From positions 372,001-436,000 of the forward strand of contig JAETXT010000008.1 in NCBI GenBank assembly GCA_019188255.1: a stretch of 64,000 bases of DNA. The letters are read 5' to 3'. The position numbers were made by a program, and so were the translations under genes. The stretch comes from Verticillium longisporum. Lineage: Eukaryota; Ascomycota; Sordariomycetes; Glomerellales; Plectosphaerellaceae. Positions 46,247 to 55,984 of this stretch are shown in pieces (the first letter of the stretch is position 1; the number at the start of each line of letters is the position of its first letter). Below the pieces are notes generated by a model. That model searched no databases, was not told the DNA's origin, and saw nothing but the letters and a program-made list of their open reading frames with translations.

Positions 46247-48977
46247 TCATTGTTCGGCAGCCGATGCCTTGAGCCGTCTCCCAAAGCTCTCCCGCTCCTT
46301 CGAACCACCCCTTAACAGCGTTGAGAAGCTCCTCAAATCTACCAAAGGAGCCATGGACGGCCTCCCGTGTGCGCATTGAAATGGAAAAGAACAGTCTGCG
46401 AGCTGTCGCACAAGTTCGGTGCACTGATCCAGGGACAGGACATCGTTGAACATGATGGCACTGCGGCAGGATCTCGAGTTGAGCATGTCGAGAATGCCAG
46501 GCGGACAGCCTTGAAAGTTCGAGACCCAATCTTCGGCATCCCTGGCTCTGGAAGGATGCAGTGGAGTGTGTGTGCCTTCTTCCTCTAGTCTCCAGACCTC
46601 GTGTCTCAAGAGGTCCACCAGCAGCTTTGGCTCATCAATGCAGCGCCTGAGGATGCTTGGTGGCAAACTACGTACTTCAATAGTAGAAAGCTGGGACGGC
46701 CCTGAGGTCTGAGCCGGTGATCTGATAGTGTAGATTATTCCCCAGTTTTCGAAGTGATTGGTGCGCCGTCGGAGTAGCTCACACTCCTTGCTACTCAGCT
46801 CAAAGGTGAGAGGGGCGCTCAATACCATGGTCTCGGCTCTGAGGACGGCATTATTATCCAGGACAAAGTATCCCTTCATCAGGGCCTCCAGTTTACACCG
46901 TTCATCTGCGGCATGCTGGTCAACAATAACTAGCATTGTGTTATTGCCTTCTTCACAGAAAAACTTCGAGCTTGTTTCTTGTCGCAACTTGACGAGTATG
47001 AATTTGTTGTCAACCTGAGAGACCACGTCGGCGTCGCGTAGACTTTGCTTGGACAGTTGTCCCTGCAGCTTTATCGACGACATTTCGACCGAGGAGCTTC
47101 CCAGGCCATGGCCGCTGCATTTGACTTCAGTGCCTGCAGTGGCTGTGACCTCCTCCATTCGGTGGATAGGAGCCTCGGTGGCTGGAAAGACTGGGTTCTC
47201 CCACGATCCAAGAAGGCCCCTGAGCCATTCGCTCGGCTCTTCATGAGTCTTGTCTCTTCCAATTCGGATGCTTTTTGAGAAGATTTTTGACATTCCACCG
47301 GTCTGCACTGAAAGAGGCCTGGTATCTGACAGATGGACATCACATTGATTCTCGTCCGAAGGCTTCTCGGCAGCTTCTTTGGGGGTGTTTGTAGTGGCAG
47401 GCGGCTGCAAGCCTGGAGAATCTTGCTTCGATAGAGAAGGCGGCAGACCGATCTCGTCAAATGGCTTCTGAAGTAGCCGCCCCTCTTTGTCGACGAAGGG
47501 ACGTCTCTCGCCAGGAGCTCGGGGGGTTTCGAGAACCGTGTCCGGTGGTAAGAGCGAGAACGGCACCGACTGGGCCTCATTAGCATGGAGCTTGGGCATC
47601 AACTGCCGTGCCTTGCCAACTTTGACTCTTTCCCAGAGGTCGAATGGCGATGCGGTTCTCGTAACAGGTGTCGAAGTTCTAGAACGACTTTTTGATGAGG
47701 ACGCGGTCTTAGCACGCTTGGCGATGGTCGTGCTGTCACTGCGAGAGGCTTGCCGCTTCAAGTTGCGTCCCGACGACAGTGTTCGAGGACGAAATTGGTG
47801 TTTCTTCAAGAATTCGAAGCATACAATATTGATCAGATCAGAGATTTGGGACAATTTCCGAGGCTGTCCCAGCATGTCTTCGAAGGATCGATTGTGCGGC
47901 GAAGGAGCAGTGCTTTCCACCCGGAAAGAGAACATGGGCCAACGTTCTAACCCTCTCTTTGACTTCAGATCTTTGCGCTGTATGGTATCCTTGGGTTGAG
48001 ACTCTGAAAAGTCTTCAATCTCGAAATCCGAGTTGGCAAAGATACGATTCGCGTCGTCGTATAGGGATCCATATCCCTGATCCCCTGCCATCGGATGAAT
48101 ACCAAAGCTGATAAATTGGGCTCGACGTGTCGCTACTGCATTCAGGGAAATGGAACCCTGAACAGAGAGGCTGCTCGTCGAGCCACCAACAGCAACCCAT
48201 GTGCCGTACGAGACATCCTCTGCGAGACCGGACTGCACCAAGACCCTTGAGATCCGAGTTGGAGGATCGTTGGCGCTGTTGTCTGCAGGTGACGGACGAA
48301 GTCGGACTGTGTTCCGGCCACCTGAGTCCCGAAGGTGCATATTGATATCAGCGGCACATGCGAGCGACACAGCGACCACATCGTGGACCAAGCTATTGAA
48401 GTCCCTGTCAAGAGCTGTTTTTTCCATGGCAGAAGGCCGCTGCTTGACTCTGACTGCCATGTTTCCGAATAAGTCTCGGACACTAGCACGAGTACCATGG
48501 CTGAAGGTCTGAATTTGGTGCTCTAGCTTTGCTGGCGTGTTTCGGACCAACAACTCAGCGTTGCGAAAGGTCAAGGTGTTATGTGATTTGTGGGACCTGT
48601 GATGAGACGTGATAGAGAATAACGATAAAGCTGCTAGTGAGGCAATGAAGTCGCCGTGAGCGCCAAACGTATCGTCTCCCCGGGGATAGCGCGATGTGTC
48701 TACAAAGTCAGTACGGAGGAAGAGGCGAATGTAGATCAGACGTACGATGTAATATCCCGAGCCCCCCGTTCTCCGAGAACTCGTGAGGCGGTATGCCCTC
48801 ACCATCATCTTCGACGACGCAGTTTCCTCTAGAATAGTCGACAGTGATGTTGATTCTCCTCGCCCTCGCATCTAATGAATTTTTGATGAGACCGACAATG
48901 GCTTCATTGAGAGACGTGATAGCTACAGATGATCTGATCTGTTTCACAGCTTCTGGAGGAAGCGGTTTGATCGACAT
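46247..48977 (-). CDS. MLH3: DNA mismatch repair endonuclease MLH3 (894 aa)
   Basis: MutL homologue that pairs with MLH1 for meiotic crossover resolution and some mismatch repair. Exon 1 (48746-48977) has the GHKL ATPase motifs EAIVGLIKNSLDA and VEDDGEGIPP. A 46-bp intron (GTACGT...TAG) joins to HHTSRYPRGDDTFGAHGDFI, where the usual GFRGEAL loop is divergent. The middle is a disordered linker. The C-terminal domain has the endonuclease motif DQHAADERCKLE, SRSCRSAIMFND and FQCAHGRPSM, so metal binding and nicking appear retained. The gene sits 276 bp upstream of VPS11 on the same strand and is divergent from the tyrosyl-tRNA synthetase. The symbol is preferred over PMS1 because of the divergent N-terminal loop and the QVDNKFILVKL context. 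Confidence 0.88.
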
Positions 48978-49306
48978 GCTGCTCCTAGTGTTCTCATCGT
49001 GGTGTCGATGCAGGTCCCTTCAGTAGCAGTCCTGATGACAGAGAATCGTTACATTTATAAAAGGCAGTGCCAGGGTGCTCGAGGTGCAGTGTCACCCGGA
49101 CCAGTGACGCCATGTGCCCCGAAACGGCTAGTGCCGTTGCCCAGGTCCCATTCCCTTTGCATCTACCGGGGCGGGGAGCCGCCCCGCGCTAGACCCCGCG
49201 GTGCCCCTCCATGATTTTCGTGGCGACGATTGGAAGTGACTCAACCTTCCGTGACAGACCACCAGAAGCCTACCTCTCGCGCCCGACAGCGATCACTTCA
49301 TACAGC
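48978..49306. promoter_or_regulatory. Bidirectional promoter between MLH3 and tyrosyl-tRNA synthetase
   Basis: Only 329 bp separate the two ATGs, so both genes must share the region. A GC-rich inverted stretch, GGGGCGGGGAGCCGCCCCG, occurs at about 49169-49187. Confidence 0.5.
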
Positions 49307-51058
49307 ATGGCGGACCTCACAAAGGAGCAGAAGCTCAAACTCATCACGCGAAACCTCGCCGAGGCCCTCGATGTCGATATCCTCGAGAAGGTCTACGATG
49401 AGGGTCGCGAGCCCAACATCTACTGGGGTATGGTTGATAATAGAGCTGGGCGCAACTTGTGCTAACCGCCTTGTAGGCACCGCGACAACTGGTCGACCTC
49501 ATACTGGCTGTAAGGAACCCATTGGTCGCTCTGATTGCGCTCTCTGACATGGCTAGACTTCGTTGCTGCCCTCAAGCTGGCAGACTTTCTCCGCGCCGGC
49601 GCCAGCGTGACTGTCCTGCTTGCCGACATCCACGGCTGTAAGTACTTCGAACACCCCCCTTTGCATTTGCATAACCGCTGACGCGATTCAAGTCCTTGAC
49701 AGTGCGTACCAATCCGATCTCGAGGCCTGCAGCGCAGACATATACCGAATACTGCAGCCCCTGGCCAGTGCGATGACTGACGCAGCGCAGATCTGAAGGC
49801 CCCCATTGAGATTGTGCAGTACCGTGCCGAATACTACCGCTTCACGATCACGTCTATGCTCAAGGCTGTTGGCGTCGACACCTCCAAGTAGGGCTGCTCT
49901 GACCCTAGCAACGCAAAGTCATCCCAGCTCACACATCGCAGGTTGCGCTTTGTCCTCGGCAGCGAGTACCAAAAGTCCTCCGATGTAAGTATTAATCAAA
50001 GCCAAGGTCGGAATGCTGCTGATTATGGGTTAGTACGTCATGGACCTTTTCAAGCTCAGCTCCATTACTTCTGAGCACGACGCCCGGAAAGCTGGCGCCG
50101 AGGTTGTCAAGCAGACCTCAAATGCTCCTCTCGTAAGGCTCGGCACCTCTTTGAAGACGGCCAAGATGCTGATGGAATGATAGTCTGGCCTTCTTTACCC
50201 TCTTCTGCAGGTGTTGGACGAGCAGTACCTAGGGGCTGACTGCCAATTTGGCGGTGTCGGTCAGTAGCATGTCCCTGGCCTGAGAACAAGATGCTCATAG
50301 TTTGCAGACCAAAGGAAGCTTTTCACGGCCGCGAAGGCTTGGCTGCCAAAGCTGGGCTACAAGGAGCGCGCACACCTGATGAACCCCATGGTGCCGGGTC
50401 TTCAGGGTGGCAAGATGGTATGATACCCGGCGCATTTGGGAAGTGCAACACGCTAACGGCAGCAGAGCTCTAGCGAGGCCGACTCCAAGATTGACCTTCT
50501 TGACAGTCCTGACGCCGTGACGAAGAAGCTTCGCAAGGCTGAGGCGGTTCCCAAGATTCCCGAGAACAACGGCGTAAGTGTAGACGCCAATCGCACCGCG
50601 AAACCCCGCTGACTGTCCAGGTTCTCTCCTTCACCGAGTTCGTCCTTCTTCCCGCGAGCGAACTCAAGTCCGGCAAGGCCGAGTTCGTGGTTGACCGCAG
50701 CCGCGACAACCTTGAGCCGCTGGTGTACAATGACATTGCCAAGATGCACGAGGACTACAAGAACGACATCCTGAGCCCTCAAATCCTGAAGCCAGCCGTC
50801 ACCAAGGCGCTTCTTGAGCTGATGGAGCCGATTGTCAAGGACTTTGAGTCGTCGAAAGAGTGGCAGGAGGTCATGCTCAAGGCCTACCCTCCGGAAGAGA
50901 AGGCCAAGAAGGTCAAGAAGGTCAAGGATAAGGGCTCTCGTCACCCTGGCGCTGGGCCCGCTGGGGCGGAGAAGGCGGAGGGAAAGAACGAGAAGCCCGT
51001 CGAGGAGCAGACTGGCATTTCGACACTCGAAATCGCCAACCACCCGCCGGCGCCGTAA
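49307..51058 (+). CDS. TYS1: Cytoplasmic tyrosyl-tRNA synthetase (404 aa, 11 exons)
   Basis: Charges tRNA-Tyr. Exons: 49307-49427, 49477-49509, 49557-49637, 49693-49701, 49791-49887, 49942-49984, 50034-50132, 50184-50259, 50308-50417, 50466-50573 and 50621-51058, all with GT-AG introns. Joined, they give exactly 405 codons. The HIGH-equivalent TGRPHTGY lies at about 46-52, and the class I KMSKS loop appears as KMSSS at 222-226, split by intron 9. Exon 4 is a 9-nt microexon (TCCTTGACA) completing HGFLDNLKAP. The C-terminal Lys-rich tail ([14 protein letters not shown]) is typical of fungal cytosolic enzymes. It has many more introns than its neighbours. Confidence 0.92.
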
Positions 51059-51514
51059 ATGCTCGCGATGACTAGAGATGAATGTGTTGTTACGAGAAAA
51101 AGAAACGAAGCGTGTCGCGTAAACGGCCCAAGAACCAGCGTGTGCATCAAGGGGTGAAACACTGATTAACGGATTTCGGGCTACAAGGATACCCGGCCGC
51201 GTGCACCTCGTCGCTCCACCCGCTGCGGCTGAGTCTGGACCCCGAACAATGGAACGTCGAGCACCCCCAATCCCAATCCACCAACCAACCATTCACATCT
51301 GTACCATTGTCAGACCAACATCATCAGGCGACCTACTGATTCCCAACCCCTCGCTCTGTTTTCTGAAGCTTTCTTGTCTCTCGTTGAATCCTATCCTGAC
51401 CTAAGCTTCTTCCTTCCTTGCTGCACAACTCATTGAAGTCTCGACGAGGCAAGGCAACACTCCTTCACGACGACAGCTTTCCACCTGTTTCTGGCGATTC
51501 CCGATTTCAACCTG
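51059..51514. promoter_or_regulatory. Intergenic region upstream of the 51515 gene
   Basis: 456 bp combining the 3' region of the tyrosyl-tRNA synthetase and the promoter and leader of the next gene. It is rich in CT and CAACCAACC. No TATA box seen. Confidence 0.5.
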
Positions 51515-52952
51515 ATGGCGACAACGGAACCTGCGCCCTCGCCTCATGGTATTTCCCCCGCCTCTTCTCTTCTTCTCGGCCCAGAATCTCTCGAGCAACT
51601 CCCACACAAGACTTTGAGCACCATGGCAGCTCGAGCAGCAGTCAGCTAACATCATGTCAGATCGCTCCGATCGTCCAGGCCGGCGTCGTCCCTTCTCCAC
51701 GTGGGTGAAGAAGCTCACGACCAACTTCAAAAACTCCTCCAGCGACGGCCATCTCCGCAACGGCTCCGAATCGAAGCGCCTACAGGGCAAGAAGGGCCAC
51801 AAGAAGCACGTGTCGAAGAACAATAACCCATACCCGCAGTCAGGCCGTGTCGGGCAGGGACAGACAAACCACAGCTCGCACTCGTTCTCCTCAACAGGCC
51901 GCAGCGGCAGTGCAACGTCACTAGAACGGAGCGTACGGTCCGACGATGACCGACCTCCACACACAGCAGGCGGGGCACGGTCGCTGGCGCCGACGGTAGC
52001 GACGGACCATGAGGCGCCGCATTCGATGGTCGCGCCGTCGCATGGCGCCTCGTCCGTCGCCGGGACCAACCGCACGGCCGGTGGGATCGATTCGAGGCGG
52101 GGTGGCGACAGCACCTTCTCGTCGCCATCGCCGTCCGTGCGGTCGCTGACAACAACCCTGACGACGATCCAATCGACCATGGCGCCGAACACGCAAACGA
52201 CGACCAGCAACGCCGGCAACGGACACCACGGCGGCGGCGGTGGCGGCGGCGGCAGCGGCCACCAGGGCCACACACAGTCGATCCAGTTCCACCAGCCCTT
52301 CCCGACGGCATCGCCTGCCTCCGCGATCCCCTCCCACCTGGCGCCCTCGTCGACGGGGCCCGGCCACCCGACGACGTACAACAGCGCGACGGCCAACAAC
52401 CTGCTGACGGACGACGCCTCGATCCTGACGCTCGCCTCATCGTCGAAGCGCCGCCGCCGCCGCTCCTTCGACACGGACGCCTCGGTCCGCGCCATGGCGC
52501 CCTCGTCCCTCTGGGGCGGCAGCCGCGAGTCGCTGCCCCCCAGCGTCCTCAGCGCCAACGTCGACCACGCCGCCGCCGCTGCCGCCGCCGCCGCCGCGCA
52601 CCAGGCCGGCAACAACCCGCGCAGCCTGCAGGGTGTCGGCGTCGGCGTCGGCGTCGGCGTCGGTGTCGGCGCCGAGCGCACGAGCATCTACTCGACCTCG
52701 GGCGTCGCGACCATGCTCAGCGAGCGCAACAGCTTCTACGCCAAGCAACAGCGCGACGCCGGCGACGGCGCCAGCACGCGCAGCGGGTTCCTGGGCCACG
52801 GCCGGGCCGACAGCATCAGCGGTAGCATCGGCGGCGTGGCGAGCCCGCTCGTGAGCCCGCGCGAGAGGGCGGCCGTGGAGGAGACGATGGAGGAGAGGAC
52901 AGCGGCGACGGTGGACGTGCGCGGCAAGGAGAGGGAGGATGACGGGCGCTAG
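51515..52952 (+). CDS. Ser/Gly-rich, probably disordered fungal protein (441 aa)
   Basis: Exon 1 (51515-51548) reads MATTEPAPSPH. A 112-bp intron (GTATTT...TCAG) joins in frame to DRSDRPGRRRPFSTWVKKLT in exon 2 (51661-52952), a start I recognise as shared by related fungal proteins. The body is low complexity: Ser/Thr-rich, a Gly run (HHGGGGGGGGSGH), ten Ala near 52560-52595, and an alternating Gly-Val run encoded by GGCGTC repeats (52631-52671). KRRRRRSFDTDASVR is a basic, possibly phosphorylated segment. From memory, databases often call such proteins a Ca2+-modulated polycystin-like channel, but I see no transmembrane helix or channel domain here, so that label is unsupported. Function unknown. 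Confidence 0.75.
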
Positions 52953-53490
52953 ATGCACGGCACGGCACGACAGGGTGATGATACCTTTGCATTTTGATCG
53001 GATCGGACATTTCGGGGGTCGGTACAAGGAGGGGACCCGGGGCCACGGGATGACGGTTGATGGGAAATCATGAAGTGGGACGGTGGTCGGGGGAGGAATG
53101 TCTGCTTTTTTTGTTCCTGCTTGTTCAGTGCACGGCGTTGGTTCTGGCGGGATGCACGGTCTACGTATACAGTTACAGTACCGTGTTAGAAGACATCATC
53201 AGTAATGAGGAAGAGTCTCGAGACGAATTTCTGGTTGTGGTCGCCATAGTGGTGCTGTTCACCTTCATGCTGACTCCAGGATATCAATCTCAAGTGCCTG
53301 GGATATCAATCCAAAGTATAATGGTGATTTTGACAGCAGGTTCCGTGAGATTGTGGTCCATGATGCGCAAGAGCAAGGACAGGCTAACGTGGCGAAATAA
53401 AACCCTGTACTTCTCAACTTGCCCAACTTCCCAGACAAACATCCAGTCAAACATGGTCCAATCGTGCCGAAACACAAATTATACTTTTCC
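52953..53490. other. Convergent intergenic region
   Basis: Lies between the stops of the 51515 gene and the nitrilase. A 145-codon plus frame (53057-53494) is hydrophobic at its start but overlaps the nitrilase end and has no other support. An 11-bp direct repeat, GGATATCAATC, occurs at 53279-53289 and 53300-53310. Confidence 0.5.
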
Positions 53491-54881
53491 CTAGTAATAA
53501 GGCAAAGGCTCGAGATCCAGCCCCTCGACCGAAAACTTGAACGAGTCGTTTCTGTACAACGTTAGCAAGTACGAATCACCCGGAAGCAAAAGGGCAAGCG
53601 TACCTTGAATAGCTGCTGCCGGCATCCAGGTCCAGACGGCCGCCGACGCAGTCCTCAAAGTTGACATCCGCATAGATGATGTTCTCGTCGTCTTCCCACT
53701 GCGGACCGGCGAGAACGTCGCCAAAGGGTCCGACAATGGAGCTGCCGCCGCGGCAGGACCACCCGGACGCGGCATCGTCGGCCTTTTTGGTGCCGTTGGT
53801 CCAGTCCACCGACGGCTTGAGGCCCTCGGGCATACTCTTGCTGTTGTCGTCGTCACAGCCGAGGACAACCTCGTGGCCGTCCTCGACCATGACGCTCTTG
53901 CGGCGCGCCTTGCGGGCGCCCGTCGGGCTCGTGCTGGCGCTCTTGTCTCCCGGCAGGACAATCTCGTGGCCCTCCTCGGTGATGCAGGAGCCCTGTCGTC
54001 CGCGGACCCCATTGCCCTGCTGCTGTTGCTGCTGCTGTTGCTGCTGCTGTTGCTGCTGGACGCCGTTTCCGCTTGCACCCGAAGAAGGCTTCTCTCTGAC
54101 GGCCATGTTGGAGCTCACGACGAAGCACCTGCCCTCGCAGCCGACGCTCCGCATAAGCGACAGCCAGGCATCGCGCGCATCGGCCGTCGGCGCGAGGTAC
54201 AAGTTGACGTTCTGGGCGTAGAGCGCCTGGCGCAGCATGGGCATGTAGTTCTCCCAGCAAATGGCGGCGGCCATGTTGACGCGGGTGCCGCGGATGACGG
54301 TGCTGACGGCCTTGAGGGTGGCGGTGCCGCCCTGGGCCCAGATGAGGCGCTCCGTGGCCGTGGGCATGACCTTGCGGCGAATGCCGATGACGCCGCGCGC
54401 CGGGTCGTCGTAGACGGCCGTGCAGTACTGGCTGCCGCCGGCACGTTCGACGAGGCCCGTGACGAGAAAGACGCCCGTCTGGCGGAGATGCGTTCGCGTG
54501 CCTCGCGCGTGCCGTAGCCGCGGGACACGCCGCCCGTCTGGCTCTCGTCGAGGGACGTGGCGGGTAGCTCGCGGCGCAGCCAGGCATCGCCGGCGCCGGC
54601 GGCAAAGGGCCCGACGACGTCGCCGAGGTCGATGGCCTGGCGGAAGTAGGCGGCGTACTCAGCGCGGCCCGCGGCAGAGCGGCCGCCGATGATGGCACCA
54701 AAGTCGGCACCGCGGGGTAGCCGCCCAGGTAGGCCTCGGGGAGGAGCAGCAGGTCGGCCTTGTTGGCTGCGGCACGGCGCGCAATGGCCTCGAGCTGGGA
54801 CAGAGTGGCCGCTGTGCCGTCTGGGTGCGTGGCTGGCGAGGCTGTTGCCAGGCGGACGTGGCCGGAGGGAGGGGCAGACAT
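53491..54881 (-). CDS. Nitrilase with a poly-Gln insertion (about 446 aa; two frame breaks)
   Basis: Hydrolyses nitriles to acids plus ammonia. Exon 1 (53604-54881) has KADLLLLPEAYLGGYP with the catalytic Glu at about 49, RRKVMPTATERLIWAQG with Lys about 171, and AAAICWENYMPMLRQALYAQ with Cys about 209. A 52-bp intron (GTACGC...CAG) leads to exon 2 (53491-53551), NDSFKFSVEGLDLEPLPYY. Between SSNMAVREKP and SRGGSSIVGPFGDVLAGPQW-like sequence lies an insertion of about 100 residues with 14 consecutive Gln (54017-54058), making the protein much longer than the usual 320-370. The frame breaks at 54714-54717 and about 54481-54486; one C added at each on the coding strand restores 447 codons and the family motifs GADFGAIIGGRSA and TGVFLVTGLVERAGG. 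The substrate is unknown. Confidence 0.85.
54017..54058 (-). repeat. CAG/CAA repeat encoding 14 Gln
   Basis: Fourteen codons in the pattern CAG CAG CAA CAG CAG CAG CAA and so on, inside the nitrilase insertion. Confidence 0.9.
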
Positions 54882-55984
54882 TCTTCCTTCAGAGACCTGG
54901 TAAGGTTCACGGGCCAGTAGTGTGACGTGATGAGAGAACGTCGTTGGTGCTCAAGTGTCTGATGTATGCCAGGACGATGGAGAGTTCACACTGGATGCCC
55001 AAGGTTTAGAGGATGGTGCTCCAAGATATTGGTCTTGGAAGAAAGAGTCATAGGAGTGCAAGCGTTTCTCTCGACAGTCAGTCACAGCATGGCAGCAGCG
55101 ATCACTGGCAGCTCCTGCGTTCAAACCCCGACCTCTCAAGTCCCCGAGTGGGGCGCCGCTTCCCGTCAGAGGCACGCCCTGTCTGATTCATAAGGTAGGT
55201 AAGGTAGGTACTGTAGTGCTCGTGGGAAGGTAGTACGTCAGTCATGCCGCTCACAGTGTCGTTTTTCAGCGTCAGCCATACAGATGCCTGGAGACGGAAA
55301 GCGTGGGCGGCTTGCACAGTGCCAATAGTCGAAAACCAGGCGCACCTGCCCTCGATGCGTCCTCTCGTCTTGAGCTTCCCATAGGCCAATGCCTCTAGCT
55401 TGTCTGGTTCGTGGACCTCGAGTCCAGAGTCTAGGTCCCTCTTTCCCAAACCCACCTTATACGTGCCCGAGTAGGACCGATGAGGGGCGCGGGGTAATCG
55501 GGTGCTTAGCTCAGCGAGCTTGACTTTCGACATGTGCTCCCGCTGCGCAAACATGCAGCCCGTCCACCTGCGAATGGCTTCGCCTACCTACCTACCTACC
55601 TCAACGTCAGGTACCCAAGGTAAGGTATGTCATGGTCCTGCAAGGAGCCTCATTCACGTCACTCACTCACGACACCAATGCACGACTTTGTTTAATATCA
55701 TTTTATGTAACACTGACCCCCCTTACCAAGATATAAAACACAAAAATCAGAACAAGAACTCGCAGACGCCGTCCATGCATGCCAGGGTATGCGAGTCGAA
55801 ATGCCAGCCCCCGTCCAGATCCCGCCCCCGCCCCTGCCAGCGCCGTTGCAAAACCAAACCAGACCGTACCATGTCGTGCCGAGCCGAGCCAACCGGATGG
55901 AGAGCGCAAAAACACATCAGGGTAGAGCATACCAACGCCCTGCCATCGCTGGCTGTCGTCTACCACCCATCCCTCGTTCCTCGC
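54882..55984. other. Intergenic region with TACCTA repeats
   Basis: Upstream of the nitrilase and downstream of the KCS1-like gene. TAAGGTAGGTAAGGTAGGTA occurs at about 55191-55210, and CCTACCTACCTACCTACCT at about 55583-55601. A 150-codon minus frame (55102-55554) lacks motifs. No gene called. Confidence 0.5.

Noticed and set aside
51515..52952. Calcium-regulated cation channel label for the Ser/Gly-rich protein
   Set aside because: No transmembrane segment or channel motif is visible in the translated sequence.
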